This document shows, in pieces, positions 1 to 7,684 of a stretch of DNA of 19,822 bases. The translations under genes and the position numbers were made by a program. The notes below the pieces were generated by a model. That model was not told where the DNA came from. It saw nothing but the letters and a program-made list of their open reading frames with translations, and did no database searches. Each line of letters begins with the position of its first letter. The stretch's first letter is position 1. The DNA is from UBA3537 sp965657165 (GTDB taxonomy: Bacteria > Bacteroidota > Bacteroidia > Flavobacteriales > Flavobacteriaceae). The stretch covers positions 1-19,822 of the forward strand of contig CBFHNG010000034.1 in the NCBI GenBank assembly GCA_965657165.1, given 5' to 3'.

Positions 1-719
1 TAATAAGAAGTGAAGACGCCTGTTATTTATCGTCATCAAAAGCTATTGAGTTGGCCAAAAAAACTGGAGCTCGACTGCATGTATTTCATTTGTCTACAGC
101 AAAAGAAATGAATTTGTTCACCAATAAAATACCTTTAAAAGATAAAAAAATTACGGCTGAGGTTTGTATTCATCATCTTTGGTTTTCAGATGAAGATTAT
201 GATAAAAAAGGGACACTCATCAAATGGAATCCTGCCGTAAAATCTAGTACCGATCGTGAGGCTCTTTGGAAAGCGCTTTTGGATGACAGAATAGATGTTA
301 TTGCGACAGATCATGCCCCACATACAAAAGAAGAAAAAGACAATCCATATACAAAAGCACCATCTGGCGGACCATTGGTTCAACATGCTGTTGTAGCGCT
401 AATGGAGGCCTATCACCAAGACCAAATTTCAATAGAAAAAATAGCAGAAAAAATGGCACATAATCCCGCTATATTATTTCAAGTTGAAAAAAGAGGCTTT
501 ATTAAAAAGGGATACTATGCCGATTTAATTTTGGTGGATCCTCACAACCCTTGGACGGTAACAAAAGACAATATCCTCTATAAATGTGGATGGTCTCCTT
601 TTGAAGGAACAACCTTTAAATCAAGAATTACACATACCATTTTAAATGGCTCTTTGGTATACCATAATGCACAATTTTCTAATCATAATGCTGCAATGCG
701 TTTAACCTTTAATCGATGA
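1..719 (+). CDS. pyrC: Dihydroorotase, C-terminal part (5' end outside window)
   Basis: The reading frame is already open at base 3 and reads IRSEDACYLSSSKAIELAKK, so the gene starts upstream of the window; the TTG at 51 is internal and is not a start. About 238 residues are visible, roughly the C-terminal half of a ~440-residue type I-like dihydroorotase. Family signatures seen are RLHVFHLSTAKE (a zinc-ligand His region), KWNPAVKS, and DVIATDHAPHTKEEK with the catalytic Asp, followed by GPLVQHAV and a C-terminal KKGYYADLILVDP segment that closes the amidohydrolase beta-sandwich. The enzyme cyclises N-carbamoyl-aspartate to dihydroorotate in cytosolic pyrimidine synthesis (family knowledge). 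The stop codon overlaps the ATG of the next gene as ATGA (716-719), so the two are probably translationally coupled. Confidence 0.95.
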   Translation, partial: IRSEDACYLSSSKAIELAKKTGARLHVFHLSTAKEMNLFTNKIPLKDKKITAEVCIHHLWFSDEDYDKKGTLIKWNPAVKSSTDREALWKALLDDRIDVIATDHAPHTKEEKDNPYTKAPSGGPLVQHAVVALMEAYHQDQISIEKIAEKMAHNPAILFQVEKRGFIKKGYYADLILVDPHNPWTVTKDNILYKCGWSPFEGTTFKSRITHTILNGSLVYHNAQFSNHNAAMRLTFNR

Positions 720-1198
720 GAATATTTTGTTTTATTTTTTCAGTTTTTATACTAATCTCTTGTAATAGAGAGACGTATAAAGCTCCTGACGATTTAATTT
801 CTGAAGAACAAATGGTGGATGTTTTATATCAATTTATGATAATGAATGCAGCTAAAGGGATCAATAAGAAAATTTTAGAACAGCATATCGAGGATCCTTC
901 ACAATATATTTTTGATCAATTCAATATTGATAGTCTTCAATTTGTAAATAGTAATACCTACTATGCCAACAATAATGAAGTTTACGCTTCAATATACAAG
1001 CGTTTGGAACAAAAGTTGGAATCAGATAAAAAAGCAATGGAATTGTTAGTTGAAGCAGAAAAAAAGAAAAATGATTCCATAAAGAAATCAAAAATTAAAC
1101 AAAGAGATACAGTTTTTGAATTCAATAGAAAAGAGCGCAGCATCAAAAACCGACTTTCGCCAAGAAAAATCGACACGTTGCAGAAACAGAATCAGTGA
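716..1198 (+). CDS. DUF4296-like lipoprotein
   Basis: This is a 160-residue protein with a short hydrophobic N-terminus ending in the lipobox LISC (Cys16), so it is predicted to be an SPII lipoprotein of the cell envelope. The next segment, about residues 22-105 (PDDLISEEQMVDVLYQFMIM and onward, with YIFDQFNIDSLQF), matches my memory of the Bacteroidota-restricted DUF4296 family, usually found between dihydroorotase and an epimerase gene as here. The C-terminal ~60 residues are Lys/Glu-rich and look helical or disordered. Its molecular function is unknown. The start is set by the ATGA overlap with pyrC. Its last 56 nt lie antisense to the 3' end of the epimerase gene on the other strand. Confidence 0.85.
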   Translation: MRIFCFIFSVFILISCNRETYKAPDDLISEEQMVDVLYQFMIMNAAKGINKKILEQHIEDPSQYIFDQFNIDSLQFVNSNTYYANNNEVYASIYKRLEQKLESDKKAMELLVEAEKKKNDSIKKSKIKQRDTVFEFNRKERSIKNRLSPRKIDTLQKQNQ

Positions 1199-2153
1199 TT
1201 GGCGTCCATTCAAATCCTTTTAAATCGTGTTGAATTTTGTCAGAACTATAAAAAGATTGTTGTAACAAAGTTCTGGCCAGTTGTTTAGTCAATCTTCTTT
1301 TTCTTCTTAAAATTTTTGAAAATAACCAATCTGCTCTCCATCCGACAGACAATAAAACTTTTGAAGCTACTTTTTTAGGGCTTTTCACATGTAGAGCTTT
1401 ACAAATCATAGACATAATTTCTTGGTAAGATAAATTTGCACTCGCCAAAATATATCTTTCATTTTCAATTGATGAATTCATCAATTGCGTCATTGCCAAA
1501 ACCACATCTTTCACATCGACATAAGCGGTAACGCCTTTGGTGGCATAGGATTGACCTTTGTAAGCCAATTTAAATAAGAGTCCGCTACCAGCATTCCAAA
1601 ATCCTGGACCAATAATAATTCCAGGATTAACTATTACTGCTGGGATACCTTCTTGAGTCCCTCGCCAAACTTCCATTTCGGCGCCGTATTTGGAAATAGC
1701 ATATACACTTTGATCTTGATTTCCACTCCAATAGGTTTCTTCATTTATACTTTTTGAGTGGTGTCCAAGAGTGGCAATTGAACTCACATAACACAGTTTT
1801 TTAATAGCATTGCTAATACATAAATTGACAATATTTGCAGTTCCTTTGATGTTTGTATTTCGAAGTTTTTTATAATCTGAAGGATCAAAAGAAATGTATG
1901 CTGCACAATGATAAACATATGAGATGTTATTGAAGGCAGATGTTAATTTTGGAATATCATTGAGGTCGGCTTCTACCCATTCAATAAGATCAAAAAGTTC
2001 AACAGTGTTTTTTGCATAGTAAGAGAAAATGATTTTTACACGTTCGAGATCCGACCCTTTTCTGTAAGTGGCTCGAATTTTTTTGCCTTGTTGAGCCAAT
2101 TTTAAAAGTAAATGACTGCCCACAAGTCCTGTACCGCCTGTAACTAAAATCAT
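1143..2153 (-). CDS. NAD-dependent epimerase/dehydratase (extended SDR)
   Basis: This 336-residue protein opens with the Rossmann motif VTGGTGLVGSH (GxxGxxG, residues 6-12). It also shows the acidic ADLND patch, the YHCAA strand, the catalytic YVSS serine (about 124) and the YxxxK pair Y151/K155. The VNPGIIIGPG segment is typical of extended SDRs that act on nucleotide sugars or reduce dihydroflavonol-like substrates. Substrate cannot be told from sequence. Family length is ~330, so it is full length, and the last ~18 codons, which overlap the lipoprotein gene on the other strand, still read like the family's C-terminal helix (WTPITDSVSATCRFF). It is transcribed divergently from tyrS across a 72-bp gap. 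I recall the neighbourhood pyrC-DUF4296-epimerase-tyrS being common in flavobacteria. Confidence 0.9.
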   Translation of the reverse strand: MILVTGGTGLVGSHLLLKLAQQGKKIRATYRKGSDLERVKIIFSYYAKNTVELFDLIEWVEADLNDIPKLTSAFNNISYVYHCAAYISFDPSDYKKLRNTNIKGTANIVNLCISNAIKKLCYVSSIATLGHHSKSINEETYWSGNQDQSVYAISKYGAEMEVWRGTQEGIPAVIVNPGIIIGPGFWNAGSGLLFKLAYKGQSYATKGVTAYVDVKDVVLAMTQLMNSSIENERYILASANLSYQEIMSMICKALHVKSPKKVASKVLLSVGWRADWLFSKILRRKRRLTKQLARTLLQQSFYSSDKIQHDLKGFEWTPITDSVSATCRFFLAKVGF

Positions 2154-2199
2154 GTTGCGAAATTACTGAATTTTCTTTTCTCGGCATTGTTGAATCTTT

Positions 2200-2207
2200 T
2201 ATCTTTG
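2200..2207 (+). promoter_or_regulatory. Candidate -7 promoter box for tyrS
   Basis: TATCTTTG fits the Bacteroidota TAnnTTTG box and ends 18 nt before the tyrS ATG, giving a short leader. No good -33 TTG is seen at the usual distance. Confidence 0.55.
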
Positions 2208-2225
2208 TTTAACAAAATTTAGAAA

Positions 2226-3521
2226 ATGGCCAATAATTTTATAGAGGTACTAAAGTGGAGAGGAATGATTCATGATGTTATGCCTGGTGCAGAAGAACAT
2301 CTTTTGGAGCACATGCGTGCTGCGTATGTAGGTTTTGACCCCACAGCAGATTCTTTACACATTGGAAACTTAGTACCAATTATGTTACTGGCGCATTACC
2401 AGCGTTGTGGACATAAACCTGTGGCTTTGGTAGGTGGTGCAACAGGTATGATTGGCGACCCCTCGGGGAAATCTGCTGAACGAAATTTATTGGATGAAAC
2501 AACATTGCGTCACAACCAAGAAGCCATCAAAAAGCAGTTAGCGCACTTTTTAGATTTTGAAAGCAATCAACCCAATGCCGCTTTAATGGTGAATAATTAC
2601 GACTGGATGAAAGATTTTTCGTTTTTAGATTTTATTCGTGATGTGGGCAAACATATAACCGTCAACTATATGATGGCCAAAGATTCTGTAAAAAATAGAA
2701 TTTCTTCTGAAAGTAACGAGGGTATGAGTTTTACAGAATTTACGTATCAACTGGTTCAGGGTTATGATTTTCTTCATTTATATCAAGCACATCAGTGTAC
2801 TATTCAAATGGGAGGAAGCGATCAATGGGGCAACATCACAACAGGCACAGAACTGATTAGGCGCATTGGAAATGGTAAAGGATTTGCCATTACATGCCCA
2901 CTCATTACAAAATCTGATGGTTCAAAATTTGGAAAAAGTGAAGGTGGAAATGTATGGCTTGATCCTAAAAGAACATCGCCGTATAAATTTTATCAGTATT
3001 GGTTGAATTCGAGCGATGAAGATGCTGAAAAATACATCAAAATCTTTACGTTTTTAGAGCAAGAAGAGATTACTACTTTAATTGAAACACACAAAGCGCA
3101 ACCCCATTTGCGTCAATTACAAAAACGATTGGCACAAGAAATCACCACCATGGTACACGATGTTGAAGATTGTGAGAATGCCGAAAAAGCATCTCAAATA
3201 TTATACAGCAAGGCTTTCAAAGAAGACATCCAAACCATAGACGAAGCCACTTTTTTAGATGTTTTTGAAGGTGTACCACAAGCCGATGTGTCCAAATCTA
3301 AAATTTTAGAGGGATTAGACATGATTGCAGCGCTTTCGGTAGAAACCGGCTTTTTAGCGTCTAACGGAGAAGCGCGACGTGCCTTGAAAGAAAATTCAAT
3401 TGCGGTCAACAAAGAAAAAGTCAATGAACAGTACACAATAAGCACTACAGATTTAATTAATGATACTTATATCATTTTGAATCGAGGCAAGCGCAGTACC
3501 TTTATTATCCGTGCGGTTTAA
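2226..3521 (+). CDS. tyrS: Tyrosine--tRNA ligase
   Basis: This is a class I aminoacyl-tRNA synthetase of 431 residues, the usual size for bacterial TyrRS. The HIGH-type motif is HIGN (residues 45-48). GGATGMIGDPSGKSAER and MGGSDQWGN (195-203) are the tyrosine/AMP-pocket signatures. The KMSKS-type loop is KFGKS (234-238). Residues ~360-431, with RRALKENSIAVN and ILNRGKRS, form the S4-like RNA-binding domain. The enzyme charges tRNA-Tyr in the cytosol. The ATG at 2226 leaves the usual short N-terminus before the catalytic core. It converges on the LuxE-like gene; the two stop codons interlock within 3518-3521, leaving no room for a terminator between them. Confidence 0.98.
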   Translation: MANNFIEVLKWRGMIHDVMPGAEEHLLEHMRAAYVGFDPTADSLHIGNLVPIMLLAHYQRCGHKPVALVGGATGMIGDPSGKSAERNLLDETTLRHNQEAIKKQLAHFLDFESNQPNAALMVNNYDWMKDFSFLDFIRDVGKHITVNYMMAKDSVKNRISSESNEGMSFTEFTYQLVQGYDFLHLYQAHQCTIQMGGSDQWGNITTGTELIRRIGNGKGFAITCPLITKSDGSKFGKSEGGNVWLDPKRTSPYKFYQYWLNSSDEDAEKYIKIFTFLEQEEITTLIETHKAQPHLRQLQKRLAQEITTMVHDVEDCENAEKASQILYSKAFKEDIQTIDEATFLDVFEGVPQADVSKSKILEGLDMIAALSVETGFLASNGEARRALKENSIAVNKEKVNEQYTISTTDLINDTYIILNRGKRSTFIIRAV

Positions 3522-4495
3522 AGCACCATCAAATTACAACCTCTAATATCCGATTGGTCAAAACGTCCAAGCACTTCAAAGGTCTCGTTTTCATGAATTT
3601 TCCCTAAATCTTGTGTCGCAATAAATGCACAAGAATGGACATTGGCCAAATCAATAATATTAATACCGCCAGATTTTCCTTTTGAAAATATAGTTAAAGC
3701 GTCTTCAGGATCTCTAATGAGCACTTTCATCCACGGTGGTGAAAAAAACAAGCCATCGCCTTTGGAATAGGCCTGTGACAAAAGCTCGGTCATCCCATAT
3801 TCGCTATGGATTTTATCAACACCAAATCCTTTTTTTAAAATGGCGTGTAATTCAGATTTAATCAATTCTTTTCGGCGGCCTTTCATACCGCCAGTTTCCA
3901 TGATTATGGTATGATTTAAATCAAATTGATGAAATTCTACCAAGTCCAGGAGCGCATAAGACACTCCAATAAGAAGTGTTTTTTGCCCTGACGCTTCAAG
4001 CTCCAGAAGGGTTTGTTTTAATGCGTCTAAATCATCCAAATAAAACCCACTTTTAGGCTGCTTGGATTCTTGAATCATATCATTTGCCATATAAACTAAA
4101 GAAGAGCCATCGCGTTCCAAATAGGAGGGGAGAAGGGCCAAAATGGTATAGTCTTTAATGTTGCCATAAAATTCTGCAAAGCCTTTTTGAAAACTTGTTT
4201 TATAAATGTTGAGGTCGGCCACATGGTGTTGGCTTACCACACTTCCTGTAGTTCCACTGCTAGTAAAGGTTTGTTGAATATCTTTTTTTGTAGAAAGTAC
4301 TTTATGAGTTTTAAAAAACTCTATAGGCAGAAAAGGAATATCTTCTAATTTTTGGACATCGCTGGGGTGTATGTACAAAAGGTCACAAAAAGAACGGTAT
4401 ACTGGATTTTCTTCAAATTGAAATTTGAATAGTTCAAGTGCTTTTTCGGTAAATGCTGCCTCAGAATTGATATCGAAAATTGAAGAGTAATCCAT
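3518..4495 (-). CDS. LuxE/PaaK-like acyl-protein synthetase (acyl-activating enzyme)
   Basis: This 325-residue protein of the adenylate-forming superfamily most resembles LuxE-type acyl-protein synthetases. Visible signatures are FLPIEFFKTHKV near residue 56, the ATP-phosphate loop TSSGTTG (78-84), METGGMKGRRKE (199-210) and the A5-like SEYGMTE (231-237). The C-terminus is short compared with full acyl-CoA synthetases and has only GRFDQSDIRGCN, as in LuxE. LuxE activates a fatty acid as acyl-AMP and passes it to its own Cys; here the acceptor and substrate are unknown, and no luxC/luxD-like reductase or transferase gene lies next to it. Homologues occur widely in flavobacteria as stand-alone genes (recollection). 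A -7-like box lies 19 nt upstream. Confidence 0.82.
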   Translation of the reverse strand: MDYSSIFDINSEAAFTEKALELFKFQFEENPVYRSFCDLLYIHPSDVQKLEDIPFLPIEFFKTHKVLSTKKDIQQTFTSSGTTGSVVSQHHVADLNIYKTSFQKGFAEFYGNIKDYTILALLPSYLERDGSSLVYMANDMIQESKQPKSGFYLDDLDALKQTLLELEASGQKTLLIGVSYALLDLVEFHQFDLNHTIIMETGGMKGRRKELIKSELHAILKKGFGVDKIHSEYGMTELLSQAYSKGDGLFFSPPWMKVLIRDPEDALTIFSKGKSGGINIIDLANVHSCAFIATQDLGKIHENETFEVLGRFDQSDIRGCNLMVL

Positions 4496-4514
4496 TTCTT
4501 ATACAAATACACCA

Positions 4515-4522
4515 CAAAAATA
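4515..4522 (-). promoter_or_regulatory. Candidate -7 promoter box for the LuxE-like gene
   Basis: On the minus strand this reads TATTTTTG, a match to TAnnTTTG, lying between the upstream terminator (4531-4563) and the start at 4495. It would let the LuxE-like gene be transcribed independently of the T9SS gene behind it. Confidence 0.45.
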
Positions 4523-4530
4523 GAGAAAAT

Positions 4531-4563
4531 AAAAAGAGCGTTGCCATGGGCAACGCTCTTTTT
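4531..4563 (-). terminator. Intrinsic terminator after the large T9SS protein gene
   Basis: This is a perfect 15-bp inverted repeat: AAAAAGAGCGTTGCC at 4531-4545 and its complement at 4549-4563, with a 3-nt loop (ATG). The GC-rich core is flanked by A and T runs, so it can work in both directions. It sits 20 nt beyond the stop at 4583 and ends transcription of the 4583-6646 gene on the minus strand. Confidence 0.92.
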
Positions 4564-4582
4564 AAAAAAGGTTTAAAATCAA

Positions 4583-6646
4583 TTATTGGATAATTAATTT
4601 TTTGGTGGTTGTATTTTTATTTTGCGTAAGTTTTACCACATAAACACCTGCATTCAAGTTTGATACATCCATACGTTCATTATTGACCATAGTGTTAATG
4701 ACTTCCTTTCCAAGAAGATCAAAAACTTGGACTTGTACCGCACCCACTTGGTTGGATTTGATGGTAACAAATCCAGTGTTTGTTGGGTTAGGGAATATTG
4801 AAAAATTAATAACCTGATTATTATTTACTGACGCTGTTGTATTTGAATAGGTTCCAATTGGAAATGGAATTGATGCTGTTGAGTTTGCTGTTTGGTTGTC
4901 AAAAGCATTTGCTCCACTGTAAGTCCAATTGGTTGGAGAAAAAACTGTACCCTCAGGTCCTGTATTTGAATTTCTGTAAGCCCAGCCATCTAAATAATCC
5001 CAGGATTGCCCTGATCCATCCATGTTAACGTCCCCAAATGTATCGATAATCTGCCCATTCTCATACAGCTCTATGGAGTCATCTCCATTTATACCAACAA
5101 CTCCGTTAACATAAGTTGGATTTAATCCAAAAAACGTATTAAACTGAGTTTCTTCAGTTGCAAGATAAATATATGTTCCTTCAGTAACGGCATCCGCAGG
5201 AAAGTTGTATTCTACATTTCCTGCAGAAGTGCCAGCTCCATTAGTAATTGAACTGATTCCATAAAGACTTAAATCTGGAATGTCTTGTAAAACATATAGT
5301 TCTATTCCTTTAGGAGTGCCTTGAGGTAAAGGACCATCATATGCTCCTGTAATTACTAAACTATTTGTTGGTGGTCCGTATACATTACCATAAACAGTAA
5401 TGGGTTCTTCTGTTAAACCAGTTGAAGAAACAATAATATTTCCTGTGTAAGTTCCAGTGGATAGTGCAGCTTTCAACCTAACAAAAACGTCTGTTGAAGC
5501 TATAGTTCCAGATTGGTCTGGTGTAATATTTTGTGTATTTGCATACCCTGTGGATGTGGTTAAAGAAACTTCATAATTTTCTGGAGCTGTAATTATAATA
5601 TCACTTTGTAAAAATAACCCTTCAACTGAAAAACTATCTTCTGCAGATGGCCCTCCATTACTAGCGATGTAATTAAAATCATCTAAATAGGCTGTGACTG
5701 TAATTTGTGGGTCTGCAGCAGTGACTGTTCCACTCAAGCTAACTATTTGACTATCTGCACCAATGGAACTTACGGTTGCATTGCCTGTATATGTTTCTGG
5801 CTCTAGACCTGTAACTAATCTTACATAAATTGAGGAAGATGCTGTTCCGTCTGACTGGGTTACAACCAGTGAAGAGGAAAATGTACCACCTGATGTTAAG
5901 GATATTTCAAAATTTGTTGGTGCGTCGACCGTAATATCATTGGTTAGATTAATTCCGTCAACTGAAAAACTATCTTCAGTTGATGGACCTGAGCCTTCAA
6001 AGTAATCTAAACCTGAGACGTTAGATCCAACTGTTAAAGTTGGGTCACTTCCTATGGATAGACCTATCCATTGACCAGGATCAAACCCATTTGGAGCATC
6101 TTGAGGACCATCACCACCCCCGGAATCATTATCAACATTCCATTCACTAGCAACCCAAGTTGCGCTAGGAGCTGTAACAGTGCTCTTTCTTTCAGCTCTT
6201 CCATCTTCAAATTCATGTGCATTCCCAGTGCCGTCAACCCCAGGAACGCCAAATAAATCATAAATTGTTGATCCATTACGCAAGGCAATATTATCGTCAC
6301 CATTAGAATCTGCAACACCACCTGTTGAAAAAGATGCTGTAGGGGCGAAACCATAAACCTCCTCAAATACAGTAGCGTTGTTAGCAAAAGTTAAAACCTC
6401 ACCAGGACCAAGAAGACCGTATGAACTTAAATCTTTTTCACTAGACGCAGTTGGATTAGCATTGTCATTAGTCCATCTTATTAAGTTATAACCTGTCAAT
6501 TCAAAAGCATCTTGACCTATATTAGTTAATTCAATAAATCTTGCATTAGCATTGTTATTTGGATCTGCAATTTCAGTTATTATTACCTGCCCAAAAGACA
6601 GGTTCAAAGCAAAAAAAGTAAAAAGTAAAAAGTAAAAGTGTTTCAT
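4583..6646 (-). CDS. T9SS-secreted multidomain protein with lamin-tail-like modules
   Basis: This 687-residue protein has a signal peptide (residues 1-19, ending LSFG before Gln20). A first lamin-tail-like domain (~21-195; VIITEIADPN, ARFIELTN, DDNIALRN) is followed by two homologous Ig-like repeats (~203-309 and ~314-422; both contain EDSFSV and an APTNFEISL/APENYEVSL strand). A second lamin-tail-like module comes next (~428-600; PKGIELYVLQDI, GDDSIELYENG, YLDGWAYR), then a T9SS type A sorting domain (~615-687; FSIFPNPTNTGF, NLNAGVYVVKL, ending KKLIIQ). No catalytic domain is visible, although the second lamin-tail-like type commonly precedes endonuclease/exonuclease/phosphatase domains in this phylum. 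It is probably exported, processed and anchored or released at the cell surface. Substrate or partner is unknown. The first codons carry a heptamer tandem repeat. Confidence 0.9.
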   Translation of the reverse strand: MKHFYFLLFTFFALNLSFGQVIITEIADPNNNANARFIELTNIGQDAFELTGYNLIRWTNDNANPTASSEKDLSSYGLLGPGEVLTFANNATVFEEVYGFAPTASFSTGGVADSNGDDNIALRNGSTIYDLFGVPGVDGTGNAHEFEDGRAERKSTVTAPSATWVASEWNVDNDSGGGDGPQDAPNGFDPGQWIGLSIGSDPTLTVGSNVSGLDYFEGSGPSTEDSFSVDGINLTNDITVDAPTNFEISLTSGGTFSSSLVVTQSDGTASSSIYVRLVTGLEPETYTGNATVSSIGADSQIVSLSGTVTAADPQITVTAYLDDFNYIASNGGPSAEDSFSVEGLFLQSDIIITAPENYEVSLTTSTGYANTQNITPDQSGTIASTDVFVRLKAALSTGTYTGNIIVSSTGLTEEPITVYGNVYGPPTNSLVITGAYDGPLPQGTPKGIELYVLQDIPDLSLYGISSITNGAGTSAGNVEYNFPADAVTEGTYIYLATEETQFNTFFGLNPTYVNGVVGINGDDSIELYENGQIIDTFGDVNMDGSGQSWDYLDGWAYRNSNTGPEGTVFSPTNWTYSGANAFDNQTANSTASIPFPIGTYSNTTASVNNNQVINFSIFPNPTNTGFVTIKSNQVGAVQVQVFDLLGKEVINTMVNNERMDVSNLNAGVYVVKLTQNKNTTTKKLIIQ
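6613..6639. repeat. Heptanucleotide tandem repeat in signal-peptide codons
   Basis: Three perfect AAAAAGT units (6613-6619, 6620-6626, 6627-6633) are followed by a partial AAAAGT. On the coding (minus) strand the unit is ACTTTTT and covers about codons 3-12 of the T9SS gene. The unit is not a multiple of three, so gain or loss of one copy would shift the frame. Confidence 0.8.
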
Positions 6647-6671
6647 TAGTTAAATTTTTGATTAATCCCTT

Positions 6672-6679
6672 CAAATATA
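6672..6679 (-). promoter_or_regulatory. Candidate -7 promoter box for the large T9SS protein gene
   Basis: On the minus strand this reads TATATTTG, an exact TAnnTTTG match, 25 nt before the ATG. A clear -33 element was not found. Confidence 0.6.
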
Positions 6680-6791
6680 ACTAATTTTGAAACAGAATTC
6701 CATATAATTTAATTGAAAATCAATCAATTAACCTAAATTTATATTTTACTTTGCAATAAATTAAAAGATTAACAAAAAAGGGTAGGACGTA

Positions 6792-7592
6792 TTATTTAAT
6801 CACCAATTTTTTTGTGGATACTTTGTGGTGTCGTGTCAGGCGCACCATATAAACACCAGCTGGTAAATCTTGAACATTCAATGGCACTCCACGATTTATT
6901 GTCTTAGAAAAAACATTTTTACCCAGTGCATTGTAGAGTTGTACAAAAATAGGGTCTTGGCTTTTTGTTTTTAAATGAACAATTCCCTCACTAGTGGGGT
7001 TGGGATAAAGTTGTATTTCTGTAATTTCTACATCATTTACAGACGCTGTTGCAGAAAAAGTTTGGTTAGTATTCAACGCATTATAGGTGCTTGCTGCTGG
7101 AGAGCTCCAAGCAAAATCTTCGTAGTCAGTTCCTGTGCCGTTGAGCTGTAAAGAATGCCCAACAGTAGTGGTGCCATTTTCCGCCACACCAATATCAGTT
7201 GAGGTATCGCCAACAGCCACACCGTCTGTTGCAGTAATTGTTCCCTCGTAGCTTAAAAACTGAATTAGTGTTCCATTGTTATCCAATGCAACCCCATCGG
7301 GTGCGCCATTTTGAAGAGGAATAATCGAGAAAAACAAAGTGCCAAAGCCATTAGACTGATTTGGAATGACCCCAGAAAGTTTGATAGTTTTGAGGGCACT
7401 ATTGTCGTTTCCATTATATAACGTTAATGCATAGGAGCTTAAATGAGTACCAGAAGGTCCTGCTATTTCGATGCCTTCATTGGCGTCGGCCCCGGCATTA
7501 TCATAATGTATTTCATTGATAAAAACTTTGGTTTGTCCGAAGGAAAAAAGAGAAAATATGATAACAATTATAATGAAGTAGTTTTTTTTCAT
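6792..7592 (-). CDS. T9SS-secreted small protein with lamin-tail-like domain
   Basis: This 266-residue protein has an N-terminal signal peptide (MKKN plus a hydrophobic stretch, ending FSFG before Gln20). One lamin-tail-like domain follows (~22-180) with VFINEIHYDNAGAD, EGIEIAGPSGT, SSYALTLYNG and SLQLNGTG. It ends in a T9SS type A sorting domain (~188-266; LYPNPTSEGIV, DLPAGVYMVRL, ending KKLVIK). The lamin-tail type is the one often placed in front of nuclease or peptidase domains in Bacteroidota, but none is present here. It lies on the same strand as the larger T9SS protein gene, 145 bp upstream of it, and shares the linker TASVN before the sorting domain, so the two are probably functionally related surface or secreted proteins. 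Codons 2-4 contain an A8 run. No clear promoter box was found. Confidence 0.9.
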   Translation of the reverse strand: MKKNYFIIIVIIFSLFSFGQTKVFINEIHYDNAGADANEGIEIAGPSGTHLSSYALTLYNGNDNSALKTIKLSGVIPNQSNGFGTLFFSIIPLQNGAPDGVALDNNGTLIQFLSYEGTITATDGVAVGDTSTDIGVAENGTTTVGHSLQLNGTGTDYEDFAWSSPAASTYNALNTNQTFSATASVNDVEITEIQLYPNPTSEGIVHLKTKSQDPIFVQLYNALGKNVFSKTINRGVPLNVQDLPAGVYMVRLTRHHKVSTKKLVIK

Positions 7593-7684
7593 AAAATAGA
7601 GTTTGGTTATAAAATAGTATCAAAAAATGTTCCAAATCTGTAAAAGGAGCAAAAACCAATAATTTTTTCACCAATATTTTGGTA

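Noticed and set aside
51..53. TTG at 51 as the start of the dihydroorotase gene
   Set aside because: The upstream codons from base 3 (IRSEDACYLSSS) continue conserved dihydroorotase sequence, so the gene is cut by the window edge.
6064..6387. 107-codon open frame on the minus strand inside the large T9SS gene
   Set aside because: It is a different frame of the same strand within a well-supported gene; its Leu/Met-rich translation has no recognisable features.
7443..7643. 66-codon plus-strand open frame over the start of the small T9SS gene
   Set aside because: It is antisense to the signal-peptide region of a supported gene and lacks any protein-like character.
7670..7683. ACCAA-tatt-TTGGT dyad next to the 11-bp repeat array
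   Set aside because: Five-base arms in AT-rich DNA are expected by chance; nothing else supports an operator here.
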